Origin: Tepidamorphus gemmatus
GTDB lineage: Bacteria > Pseudomonadota > Alphaproteobacteria > Rhizobiales > Tepidamorphaceae
Reading direction: 5' to 3'
DNA: 64,000 nt
Assembly: GCF_004346195.1 (NCBI RefSeq)
Contig: NZ_SMAK01000012.1
Span: 1 to 64,000, forward strand
In this document: positions 30,361-38,177 of the stretch, piece after piece
Layout: each line of letters starts with the position of its first letter
Position numbering within the stretch: the first letter of the stretch is position 1
Program-made: the position numbers and the translations under genes
The notes under the pieces: model-generated
What the model saw: only the letters and a program-made list of their open reading frames with translations
Told to the model about the DNA's origin: nothing
Database searches by the model: none

Positions 30361-30948
30361 TCACGCTGCTTCGTCGCGTTCCTCGTCGTCCGCCTCGACG
30401 TCGGCCTCGACGGCTGCGCCGCGGCGCGGCCCCTTGGCCAGCATGGCCTCGATCTCGCGAATCGCCTCGGTCTCGGTCAGCCGCTTCACGGCAGCGACCT
30501 CGCGCGCCATCCGGTCGAGCGCGGCCTCGTAGAGCTGGCGCTCACTGTAGGACTGCTCCGGCTGTGCATCGGAGCGGTGCAGGTCGCGCACAACCTCGCC
30601 GATGGCGATCAGATCGCCGGAGTTGATCTTTGCCTCGTACTCCTGGGCGCGGCGGCTCCACATCGTCCGCTTCACCCGGGCACGACCCTTCAGCACCTCG
30701 AGCGCCCGCGCGACGACCGCTTCCTCCGAGAGCTTGCGCATGCCGACGCTGGCGACCTTGCCGACGGGAACCCTCAGCGTCATCTTGTCCTTCTCGAAGT
30801 TGATCACGAACAGTTCGAGCTTGGTGCCTGCCACCTCCTGTTCCTCGATCGCCGTAATCTGCCCGACACCGTGCGCGGGATAGACGATGTACTCTGCGGT
30901 CCGGAATCCGTGACGCGATGCCGACTTCTTGTTGTTGCGGGTGGTCAT
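30361..30948 (-). CDS. carD: CarD/CdnL-family RNA polymerase-binding regulator
   Basis: A 195-residue CarD-type protein. The N-terminal Tudor-like RNA-polymerase interaction domain (about 14-75) has FRTAEYIVYPAHGVGQI and LFVINFEKDKMTLRVPV. The helical C-terminal domain with KRTMWSRRAQEYEAKINSGD binds the upstream edge of the bubble in relatives and stabilises open complexes, including at rRNA promoters. The tail is Ala/Glu/Asp-rich. The ATG at 30948 begins MTTRNNKKSA. Its long upstream region contains a possible small RNA or attenuator, and it is followed by a clear terminator. Confidence 0.94.
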   Translation of the reverse strand: MTTRNNKKSASRHGFRTAEYIVYPAHGVGQITAIEEQEVAGTKLELFVINFEKDKMTLRVPVGKVASVGMRKLSEEAVVARALEVLKGRARVKRTMWSRRAQEYEAKINSGDLIAIGEVVRDLHRSDAQPEQSYSERQLYEAALDRMAREVAAVKRLTETEAIREIEAMLAKGPRRGAAVEADVEADDEERDEAA

Positions 30949-31107
30949 TCTTCTATCTGAACTCCTGAACGTCGCGGATGCGACGCATGGGCCAAACACG
31001 ACGCTGGCAGTCCTGCTCGGTCCGCCACGTTATGTCACGAGCCGGAATTCCCTCGGGGGCGAGCCGGCAACACAACCGGCGATCGTCGGAACAACGTCCC
31101 GACGCCC

Positions 31108-31159
31108 AAAAATATCGCCCGTTCGACGGGCGGATCAGGTGAGGGATTTCACCAGCGAT
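31108..31159 (-). ncRNA. Candidate small RNA or carD attenuator
   Basis: On the minus strand a promoter-like TTGGAT (31194-31189), 17-base spacer and TATATG (31171-31166) precede two hairpins: GGTGA/TCACC (31138-31153, six-base loop) and CGCCCG/CGGGCG (31116-31132, five-base loop), the latter followed by ATATTTTT. A transcript starting near 31159 would end near 31108, about 50 bases. Because carD begins at 30948 on the same strand, read-through would give a long carD leader, so attenuation is the alternative. Both readings are inference from the sequence. Confidence 0.4.
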
Positions 31160-31165
31160 CTCTTA

Positions 31166-31194
31166 CATATATCACAGTATTCGGGGAAATCCAA
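31166..31194 (-). promoter_or_regulatory. Minus-strand promoter ahead of the hairpin unit/carD
   Basis: TTGGAT and TATATG hexamers at 17-base spacing, each matching four of six consensus positions, set in an AT-rich patch. The start of transcription would fall near 31159. Confidence 0.45.
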
Positions 31195-31317
31195 GTGTTG
31201 CAGCGCAATAGGCCCGCACGCTGCCGGCGGCGGGCCGTCCGCTGCTCTCGGCATTGCCGCGCCGCGACGTTGCGTCGGCGCCCCCCCCTCGCGCCGAGAT
31301 GAAGGCGGTTCGGGCGC

Positions 31318-31656
31318 TCAGTCGCCCTGGCCAGGCTCGGGAGAAAACTGCGTCTCCAGCTTGCCGGGGACCCCGTCCCATTCCTTGGCGTCGGCCGGCG
31401 GCTCGCGCTTCACGGTGATGTTAGGCCATTTTGCCGCATACTCGGCATTGAGGGCGATCCAGCGCTCGAGACCTGGCTCGGTATCCGGCTTGATCGCCTC
31501 GGCCGGGCATTCGGGCTCGCAGACCCCGCAATCGATGCATTCGTCGGGGTGAATGACCAGCATGTTGGCGCCCTCGTAGAAGCAGTCCACCGGGCAGACT
31601 TCCACGCAATCCATGTATTTGCAGCGGATGCAGTTGTCGGTGACGACGTAGGTCAT
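31318..31656 (-). CDS. fdxA: 7Fe-type ferredoxin FdxA
   Basis: A 112-residue dicluster ferredoxin. [26 protein letters not shown] and [19 protein letters not shown] supply the two cysteine clusters, the first spaced for a 3Fe-4S cluster and the second for 4Fe-4S. The C-terminal extension (roughly 50 residues, ending PEPGQGD) is normal for the proteobacterial FdxA family. It is a soluble electron carrier; the partner here is not evident. It lies between carD and an S4-domain gene, an order shared by many Hyphomicrobiales. Confidence 0.96.
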   Translation of the reverse strand: MTYVVTDNCIRCKYMDCVEVCPVDCFYEGANMLVIHPDECIDCGVCEPECPAEAIKPDTEPGLERWIALNAEYAAKWPNITVKREPPADAKEWDGVPGKLETQFSPEPGQGD

Positions 31657-31692
31657 GCCATTCTCCAGGGGCGGGCAGCCAACCGGACGTGG

Positions 31693-31721
31693 TGCCTATC
31701 GCTTTTGCCGGAACGGTTCAA
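31693..31721 (-). promoter_or_regulatory. Candidate fdxA promoter
   Basis: On the minus strand TTGAAC (31721-31716) and TAGGCA (31698-31693) are 17 bases apart, ending 37 bases before the fdxA ATG. GGAGA lies just upstream of that ATG. Confidence 0.45.
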
Positions 31722-31744
31722 GCGGGCGGACGGGATTAGATTTC

Positions 31745-32131
31745 TCAATCATCTGGAGCCGGGAGACTGCGTTTCCACGCGACCAGATGTCGCCGCTCAC
31801 GCTTGGTTGGCCGACCGGCACCGGGCTCGCGTGCCGCCGGCGGGCCGGCGGCCGGCTCGGTCGGCGCCGGCAAGGTCAACTCGGCGAACAGCGCCTGCGC
31901 GGCCGTCGCTGGCCCCCGCCGGTCGGCGAAGGCCTCAACCCTCAGAACCCGAATACCGCCGGAAAGGCTGGCGGTGACGATATCGCCCAGCCGGACCGGA
32001 TGGCTCGGCTTGACGATGCGGATCCGGTTGAGCCGCACGTGGCCTGCGGCAACCAGGGCGGCAGCCTGGCTGCGGGTCTTCACCAGCCTTGCATGCCACA
32101 GCCACCGGTCGATGCGCTGGCAGTCGATCAA
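31745..32131 (-). CDS. S4-domain RNA-binding protein (Hsp15-like)
   Basis: A 128-residue protein with an N-terminal S4 RNA-binding domain (about 1-65: RIDRWLWHARLVKTRSQAAALVAAGHVRLNR in the usual order) and a basic C-terminal tail (PTKRERRHLVAWKR). The E. coli relative Hsp15 binds stalled 50S-nascent chain complexes. The start is a TTG at 32131 whose last two bases belong to the stop codon of the upstream helicase gene (TTGA), so translation is probably coupled. Clustering with an RNA helicase supports an RNA-quality role. Confidence 0.9.
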   Translation of the reverse strand: MIDCQRIDRWLWHARLVKTRSQAAALVAAGHVRLNRIRIVKPSHPVRLGDIVTASLSGGIRVLRVEAFADRRGPATAAQALFAELTLPAPTEPAAGPPAAREPGAGRPTKRERRHLVAWKRSLPAPDD

Positions 32132-35100
32132 GCGTCGCGCCTGTCCCGTTCCGCGAGGGCGTCGCGAAGCCCCTTGAGCGCGGCGAACGGCGACAGCGGG
32201 TCGGGCTCGCGAGACTCGCGCCGCCCGCCTGACCGGGCCGGAGGTGGGGCGGCCACCCGCCGGTCATCGTTGCGCTCGCCACCCTTGCGCGGCGGCCGGC
32301 CCTTGCCGGGTCGCCCCTTGCTGCCGCGCTGGTCGGCCTGGTGGCGGTCCGGTCCGCGCAGGCGGCGCAGCCCGCCGCCGTCGGTCCCATCCTCGGCTGC
32401 GATCCCGGTGCGGGGACCGGTCGGCCGACCGTCCCGCCGCCCGCACGGCCGCTGCGCGGCATCGGGACGACGACCGGGCCGCCAGACGATGATCTCGGTC
32501 GCCACCGCCGGCCCGGCGGTCACTCCGGTCGGTGTGTCGACCGCTGTGTCCGTCGGCGCTTCCCCCGGTGCATCGACTGCGGCTGCGTCCGGTTCGCCGA
32601 CCGCAGGCCGGACCGGCACCGGCTCGGATCTGTCGGCGCCGGACATGGCGTGCGGCATGGGCTGGTCCGCATCGGCGGCCTGCGCCGGCGCCTCGACCGC
32701 CGCATCTTCCGACAGCTCCCCGGTCGCGGGCGCATATGCTTCGGGCGAACCGGGATCGGTGTCGTCGGCATCGTTGCCGCCCTCATCCCCGCCACGGGCC
32801 TCGACGGCGGCTTCGGCGGTGGTTGCGGAGGATCCGGCAGCGGGGCGTTCGGCAGATGTGACCCGCGCCAAGGCGGTGGGCACCGCCGGCGCTGGCCGTG
32901 TCTCGCTGCGGTAGCCGAGCGCCTTCAGGATTTCGGCGAAATCCTCGCCGGCACAGCCGGCAAGCGACGTCATCTGCTCGGTGACGGTGAACACGCGCCC
33001 GTCGACCGCACCGGGCGGCCGGGAGGCGCTGCCGGGCTTCCAGGCGAGCGCGGCGCGGATCTGGTCGGCGATCCGCTCGAGGATGTCGATGCGGATGGCG
33101 CGGCCGCCGCAGGGGCGGAACCCGAAGGCGCGATACAGCCCGCGCGCCGTGCCCGGCTCGATCGCCACTGACATGCGTCCGCTCTGGACCAACGCCGCGA
33201 CGTGATCGAGGCCGGGCTGGTGCAGTCCGCCATGATGCAGCGCCCAGAGCTGGGCGGCCAGGACGCGCGGTCCGGGCTTCAGCAGGGCCGGCAGGTAGAT
33301 GTGATGGGCGCCGAAGCGCACGCCGTGGCGGCGCAAGGCCGCACGGTCGTCCTGGGACAGCGCCCGCACCTCGTCGCTGATCCTCGAACGTTCGAGGATT
33401 CCGAGCGCCTCGCCGAGCTGGAAGGCAATGCCGCGCGCCATGCCGGCGAGGCTGTCGTCCTCGAGGAGCGCCTTCAGCGGCCCCAGACGCTGGGCGATCC
33501 TGTCGGCCATCCAGCGTCCAAGCCGGTCCGCGGCATTGTCGCGCGGCGCGCCGGCGAGCTGCTCGTCGGCGAGCAGGGCGATACGCGGAGCGAGCAGGAC
33601 ATCACCCTTCTCGAGCCGGCCGACCGGCGCGCCGCGCCACATGAAGGTGCCGTCCAGGGTCAGCGAGATCACCTCGTCGGCATCCCTGGCCAGCCGCTCG
33701 GCGCGCGCCTGGAGTTCGCCGGCCAGCGAGCGCCGCGCCGCTGCCGAGATCGCCTTGAGATGGTTGCCGTCGGCTTCCGGATCGGGTGTGAAGCGCAGAC
33801 CGTCCAGACGGCCGACATGATGGCCTTCGACGGTCACGTCGCCGCCGGTATCGATATCGGCTTCCATTGTGGCGTTCTCCCTCAGGCTGCGGGCCAGCAC
33901 GCTGGTTCGGCGATCCACGAAACGGTGCGTCAGGCGCTCGTGCAGGGCGTCCGACAGACGGTCCTCTACGGCGTGGGTGCGCTCCTGCCAACCGGCAGGA
34001 TCGGCCAGCCAGTCCGGTCGGTTGGCGACGAAGGTCCAGGTGCGGATGTGGGCGATTCGGTTGGACAGGGTGTCGATGTCGCCGTCGCTGCGGTCGCATT
34101 CGGCGACCTGCCGGGCGAACCAGTCCTCCGACAGCCGTCCATGGCGCATCAGCTGCGTATAAAGGGTCGCCACCAGCTCGACATGGTTGGCGGGCGCGAT
34201 CTTGCGGTAGTCGGGCACCTGGCAGACATCCCAGAGCCGCTCCACCGCATGATGGCCGCGGGCGATGTCGGCGATCTCAGGATCGCAGGCCGCAGCCTCC
34301 AGGGCATGGATGTCATCGCCGGCGGGTGCCCGGGTCAGCCCATCCTCGCGCGGAGCCGCCGCCAGGCTGGCGCGCAGGGCCGTCAGCGAGGAGAAGTCGA
34401 GGTCGGCATTGCGCCACTGCAGCAGATGGACCGGCTCGAAATCGTGGCTCTCCAGCCGGCCCACCAGATCGTCGGCGAGCGGGTCGACGCGGCCGGTCAC
34501 GCCGAACGTGCCGTCGCGCAGGTGCCGCCCGGCGCGGCCGGCGATCTGGCCCATCTCCGCGGGGGTGAGATCGCGGTAGTGGAATCCGTCGAACTTGCGC
34601 CTGGCGGCAAAGGCGACATGATCGACGTCGAGATTGAGCCCCATGCCGATCGCGTCGGTGGCCACCAGGAAATCCACCTCGCCGGACTGGTAGAGGCCGA
34701 CCTGGGCGTTGCGTGTGCGCGGGCTCAGCGCCCCGAGCACCACCGCCGCGCCGCCGCGCTGACGCCGGATCAGCTCGGCAATGGCGTAGACCTCCTCGGC
34801 CGAGAAGGCGACGACGGCGGAGCGGCGCGGCAATCTGGTGATCTTCCGCTGGCCCGAATAGGCCAGATGCGACAGCCGCGGCCGGGTCACCACGTTGAGG
34901 TTCGGCATCAGCCGGGTCAGGATCGGGCGCATGGTGCCGGCGCCGAGCAGCAGCGTTTCCTCACGGCCGCGCCGGCGCAGAATGCGATCGGTGAAGACAT
35001 GACCCCGGTCGAGATCGGCGGCAAGCTGCACCTCGTCGATCGCGACGAAGGCGACATCGAGATCGCGCGGCATCGCCTCGACCGTCGAGATCCAGTAGCG

Positions 35101-35349
35101 CGGATTGGCCGGCTTGATCTTCTCCTCGCCGGTAACGAGCGCGACCGCCTCGGCGCCGACCCGCTCCACGACGCGGCCGTAGACTTCGCGCGCGAGCAGC
35201 CGCAGCGGCAACCCGATGACGCCGGATTCGTGTCCGAGCATCCGCTCGATGGCAAGATGAGTCTTGCCCGTGTTCGTCGGACCGAGCACCGCGGTCACGG
35301 TCCGCCCGCGCGCGGCGGGGTGGCGGCCGACATCCGGCAGGTTGGTCAT
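32128..35349 (-). CDS. Suv3-like SF2 RNA/DNA helicase
   Basis: A 1073-residue helicase related to mitochondrial Suv3. Walker A is GPTNTGKT (23-30), motif II is AIDEVQ, motif III is LLGAGTMRP, and the C-terminal RecA domain has VATDAIGMGLNLDVDHVAF and QIAGRAGRHLRDGTFG. The central helical part is followed by a low-complexity Ala/Asp/Pro tail and a basic Arg/Gly/Lys end (from about residue 830) that should be disordered and may bind RNA. The ATG at 35349 has GGGAGG upstream and begins MTNLPDVGRHP; the longer open frame upstream is rejected. The gene is coupled to the S4 protein. Family is clear; substrate is inferred. Confidence 0.9.
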   Translation of the reverse strand: MTNLPDVGRHPAARGRTVTAVLGPTNTGKTHLAIERMLGHESGVIGLPLRLLAREVYGRVVERVGAEAVALVTGEEKIKPANPRYWISTVEAMPRDLDVAFVAIDEVQLAADLDRGHVFTDRILRRRGREETLLLGAGTMRPILTRLMPNLNVVTRPRLSHLAYSGQRKITRLPRRSAVVAFSAEEVYAIAELIRRQRGGAAVVLGALSPRTRNAQVGLYQSGEVDFLVATDAIGMGLNLDVDHVAFAARRKFDGFHYRDLTPAEMGQIAGRAGRHLRDGTFGVTGRVDPLADDLVGRLESHDFEPVHLLQWRNADLDFSSLTALRASLAAAPREDGLTRAPAGDDIHALEAAACDPEIADIARGHHAVERLWDVCQVPDYRKIAPANHVELVATLYTQLMRHGRLSEDWFARQVAECDRSDGDIDTLSNRIAHIRTWTFVANRPDWLADPAGWQERTHAVEDRLSDALHERLTHRFVDRRTSVLARSLRENATMEADIDTGGDVTVEGHHVGRLDGLRFTPDPEADGNHLKAISAAARRSLAGELQARAERLARDADEVISLTLDGTFMWRGAPVGRLEKGDVLLAPRIALLADEQLAGAPRDNAADRLGRWMADRIAQRLGPLKALLEDDSLAGMARGIAFQLGEALGILERSRISDEVRALSQDDRAALRRHGVRFGAHHIYLPALLKPGPRVLAAQLWALHHGGLHQPGLDHVAALVQSGRMSVAIEPGTARGLYRAFGFRPCGGRAIRIDILERIADQIRAALAWKPGSASRPPGAVDGRVFTVTEQMTSLAGCAGEDFAEILKALGYRSETRPAPAVPTALARVTSAERPAAGSSATTAEAAVEARGGDEGGNDADDTDPGSPEAYAPATGELSEDAAVEAPAQAADADQPMPHAMSGADRSEPVPVRPAVGEPDAAAVDAPGEAPTDTAVDTPTGVTAGPAVATEIIVWRPGRRPDAAQRPCGRRDGRPTGPRTGIAAEDGTDGGGLRRLRGPDRHQADQRGSKGRPGKGRPPRKGGERNDDRRVAAPPPARSGGRRESREPDPLSPFAALKGLRDALAERDRRDA

Positions 35350-35785
35350 GACGCCTCCCGTGGCGATGCCCCCGGCCATTGGGCCAAAGCCGTGTCGCAT
35401 CTTACCCGCTGCCTGTAAAGAGGCGGAATCGGAGTATCCGCGCCGCAGCGATGCCCGGTTGTCCCGATCCGGCACAGGTCCGCTGGCACGATTCACGGCT
35501 GGAACGCGAACGGAACAAATCCCGCCCGAATCGCTGACTCGTCCCGCTTCGCGATTCGTTCCCGGCGAGATATGGAGTGCAAATGGAAATGGTCCACCAT
35601 ATCTGGAATCGGAACCGGGATGCCGATACGGGATCCGTTAACGGAATGGTTCGAGGCCGTCGGCGCGCGACGCGCCCCGTCGCCGCGGACGCCGTCAACT
35701 GGAGCCGGTGCAGGTCCCCATCATCCGCCCGCGTCACGACCTCTCCCGGCTGGCGCAGACCTGGAGCACGCGTCCGAGTCGTCCG
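35350..35785. other. 436-base gap upstream of the helicase gene, with nested stem
   Basis: No gene is supported on either strand. AGATATGG (35568-35575) and CCATATCT (35597-35604) form a perfect 8-bp stem around 21 bases. TCCCGG (35560-35565) and CCGGGA (35615-35620) can close an outer stem. The helicase promoter must lie nearer 35349 but no strong hexamers stand out. Confidence 0.4.
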
Positions 35786-36655
35786 TCAGTCGGCGAGCGC
35801 CGCCGCGCGGGTCTGCAGCGCGCCGCTGGCGGTCAGCTCGGTGGCCTGCACCACCGCAGCGCCGAGCGGCGTTGGAATGGTGACGCGATAGGGCACGAGA
35901 ATGTCCGAGCCGGGCACGGGGGTGAGCATCACCTCGGCTGTGATCTTCTCGGCCGTCTTGACCTCGTCCTTGTCGGTGCGGTGGCCGGCGATCGCCCGGT
36001 AGCGGGCGTTACACACCAGCACCTCGTCGGCAAAGCCGACGCCGCCCGAGACGGGCTGGATCTCGCGGTATTCGAGGTTGACGTCGAAACGCTCCTGGCC
36101 GTTGAAGATCGGTACGCTGCGCTCACAGGCGCGCTTGTCGAAGCCGTCGACCGAGTAGCCGCCGGGAAAGAACAGCGCGCTGATCGGATCGATGATGCCG
36201 CGCTTGTCGGCCTCGGTCACCTTCACGCGATTGGGATGATTGACATGATAGGGCGTCGGCGTCGGGGTGATCCTGAGCTGGCGGACACCCGAGCTGTTCA
36301 TCGTCATGCGGATCGTCGCGGTCTTCTTGCCGTCGGTGGCATTGACGGAGAAGGCGCTGGGCTGCGTCCTGCCGTGCTGCAGCCTGCCGGCGGACGAGGC
36401 GCTGGCGCTGTACTCGTAGAGGACGCCGGCGATGCCGGTAAGCTTGCCGAACCCGTCGATCCGGTATTTCGGGCCTTCGAAGGTGCCGACGAGGGTGGCA
36501 TTGCCGATCGGCAGAGCGCCGAGGCTGACTCGGTAGTTCAGCTGGAACCGGTAATCGGCCTCGTCGGCGGTGGCGACAGTGACGGCTGCCAGCCCGACAA
36601 CCGCGGCGACCGAGATCCGCTTCGCCAGCCTGGCGCTCCACGCAACCGACTTCAT
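35786..36655 (-). CDS. DUF3108 exported protein
   Basis: A 289-residue secreted protein: signal peptide (ISVAAVVGLAAVTVATA) then a beta-rich domain of the DUF3108 family. Recognisable segments are FQLNYRVSLGALPIGNATL, KLTGIAGVLYEYS, DPISALFFPG, PIFNGQERFDVNLEY and SDILVPYRVTIPTPLG. The family's molecular function is unknown; the beta-rich exported fold hints at an envelope role. It is a single-gene unit facing rpmB, an arrangement also known in other Hyphomicrobiales. Confidence 0.88.
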   Translation of the reverse strand: MKSVAWSARLAKRISVAAVVGLAAVTVATADEADYRFQLNYRVSLGALPIGNATLVGTFEGPKYRIDGFGKLTGIAGVLYEYSASASSAGRLQHGRTQPSAFSVNATDGKKTATIRMTMNSSGVRQLRITPTPTPYHVNHPNRVKVTEADKRGIIDPISALFFPGGYSVDGFDKRACERSVPIFNGQERFDVNLEYREIQPVSGGVGFADEVLVCNARYRAIAGHRTDKDEVKTAEKITAEVMLTPVPGSDILVPYRVTIPTPLGAAVVQATELTASGALQTRAAALAD

Positions 36656-36850
36656 CGCACTCGCCTCATCGACCGGAGGACCAGACCCGCCAACCGCCTC
36701 GACATTCCGTCAGGCCATGCCGCGCAGGCTCGCTTGGTATGGTTAAGGTTCGGTTAGCGAACCCCTGTCACCCGACAGCATGGACGCCGAATCTGGCGCG
36801 TTGATGTCGGAACGGCAACCCCGCCCGGTTGTCGGCCGCCCTCGGCCGAC

Positions 36851-36961
36851 TTGACGCTGTGCCGCGCGCTGTCTATAGGCTCACGCTGAATTCCCAGAAC
36901 GGCAAGGCCGCCCGGTCCGCCGACCCTGTCAGGCGGCCGCAAGCATTTCGAGGATAGTACC
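36851..36961 (+). promoter_or_regulatory. rpmB promoter and leader hairpin
   Basis: TTGACG (36851-36856), 17 bases, then TATAGG (36874-36879) form a good promoter. In the roughly 75-base leader GGCCGCC (36906-36912) pairs with GGCGGCC (36932-36938), enclosing a GGTC/GACC mini-stem. GAGGA at 36950-36954 is the ribosome site. The rest of the 306-base DUF3108-rpmB gap shows nothing else. Confidence 0.6.
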
Positions 36962-37261
36962 ATGGCCCGGCGTTGTGAGCTGACCGGCAAGGCGGTCATG
37001 TCCGGCAACAATGTGAGCCACGCCAACAACAAGACCCGGCGTCGGTTCCTTCCCAACTTGCTCAACGTGACGCTGATGAGCGACACGCTGAACCGCAGCT
37101 TCCGGCTGCGCATCTCGGCCAATGCGCTGCGCAGCGTGGAACATCGCGGCGGTCTCGACGCCTTCCTGATGAAGGCGCGCGACGAGGAGCTGTCCGAGCG
37201 GGCGCAGGGTCTGAAGCGCGATATCGCCAAGGCCGCAGCGGCAGCGACGCCGACGGCCTGA
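36962..37261 (+). CDS. rpmB: 50S ribosomal protein L28
   Basis: A 99-residue L28 of the longer alphaproteobacterial form. [29 protein letters not shown] is the diagnostic N-terminus, followed by [26 protein letters not shown]-terminal helix ([19 protein letters not shown]) extends past the E. coli length. It is monocistronic, not paired with rpmG, and has its own promoter with a structured leader. GGCGCC repeats at 37273-37287 could form a small hairpin after the stop. Confidence 0.97.
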   Translation: MARRCELTGKAVMSGNNVSHANNKTRRRFLPNLLNVTLMSDTLNRSFRLRISANALRSVEHRGGLDAFLMKARDEELSERAQGLKRDIAKAAAAATPTA

Positions 37262-37547
37262 ACCTGCCGGTCGGCGCCACAGGCGCCACGTCCCGTCATT
37301 TCTATGAACCGTTTGTCTCCGTCCTTGCGAACCGCCGCGGGCCGATAGGGATCAACGGCGGAACATCGGCTGGGAGGGTGCGCTCCGATCCAGGTCCGGC
37401 AGGCGGCCGGAGCAGGGCAAATGCGCCTCCTCGCGGTCGGCAGGACGGTGAGGCCCGCGGCAGGAATCGCTGCGCCGGCGGGACTCCGCCATGCGGACCT
37501 TACGGGCCCTGTGACTGGCGCAATCGGGCGGATGGGATGGTCCTGCC

Positions 37548-38168
37548 ATGACGACGGGTGGTGATTTCCAGGATCAGCGCGGCCGCGCGGGGATGCGTCT
37601 GTCGTTGCCAGTGGCGGCCATGGCGATGGTCGTCGCGGCTTCAAACGTGCTTGTCCAGTATCCGTTCACGCCGCTCGGCCTCGCCGATTACCTGACCTGG
37701 GGTGCCTTTTCCTATCCCTTCGCATTCCTGGTGACCGATCTGACCAATCGCCGCTTCGGTCCGGTGGCGGCGCGGCGGGTGGTCTATGCAGGGTTCGCAA
37801 TCGCGGTCGCGTTGTCGGTCTGGCTCGCGACGCCGCGCATCGCACTTGCTTCGGGCACAGCCTTTCTTGCCGCGCAGCTCGTCGACGTCTGGATCTTCCA
37901 CCGGCTGCGCCGGCAAGCCTGGTGGCAGGCGCCGCTCGCCTCCTCGCTGATCGGCGCGACGGTCGACACGACGCTGTTCTTCTCGCTCGCCTTTGCCGGA
38001 TCCGGCATCGGCGAGGCCGACTACTGGGGTCTCGTGCTGCCGGTCTGGGTCGCCTGGGCAGTTTTCGACTGGATGGTCAAGCTGGTGCATGCCGTCGCGA
38101 TGCTCGGTCCGTTCCACCTGCTGCGCCGGCGGACGGCGCCTGCGGTCGGAGAGTACCCCGCGCTGTAG
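37548..38168 (+). CDS. Queuosine-precursor transporter (VUT/YhhQ family)
   Basis: A 206-residue inner-membrane protein with about six hydrophobic segments. SNVLVQYPF, LTWGAFSYPFAFLVTDLTNRRFGP and AAQLVDVWIFHRLRR are family signatures of YhhQ-type transporters, which import preQ0/preQ1 for tRNA queuosine modification. No queuosine synthesis gene lies in the window, so salvage of an external precursor is inferred. The 286-base region upstream contains no gene and no recognisable preQ1 riboswitch. It ends 9 bases from the convergent phytase-like gene. Confidence 0.85.
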   Translation: MTTGGDFQDQRGRAGMRLSLPVAAMAMVVAASNVLVQYPFTPLGLADYLTWGAFSYPFAFLVTDLTNRRFGPVAARRVVYAGFAIAVALSVWLATPRIALASGTAFLAAQLVDVWIFHRLRRQAWWQAPLASSLIGATVDTTLFFSLAFAGSGIGEADYWGLVLPVWVAWAVFDWMVKLVHAVAMLGPFHLLRRRTAPAVGEYPAL

Positions 38169-38177
38169 CCGCAGCTG

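Larger units (their letters stand above)
30949..31317. other. 369-base gap between fdxA and carD
   Basis: There is no coding region. The gap holds a minus-strand promoter-like element, two hairpins and a U-tract (31108-31194, listed separately). GGCCCGC (31211-31217) and GCGGGCC (31230-31236) form an inverted repeat that could end fdxA transcription. Bases 31160-31190 are markedly AT-rich for this genome. Confidence 0.5.

Noticed and set aside
33202-35418. 738-residue plus-strand open frame opposite the helicase gene
   Set aside because: Antisense shadow with no family motifs; the helicase motifs on the other strand are unambiguous.
37262-37547. Possible cobalamin or preQ1 riboswitch upstream of the queuosine-precursor transporter
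   Set aside because: No B12-box-like core or preQ1 loop could be found on either strand by eye.
36754-37644. 296-residue minus-strand open frame across rpmB and its flanks
   Set aside because: Arg/Pro/Ala-rich composition, opposite a definite ribosomal protein gene and promoter.
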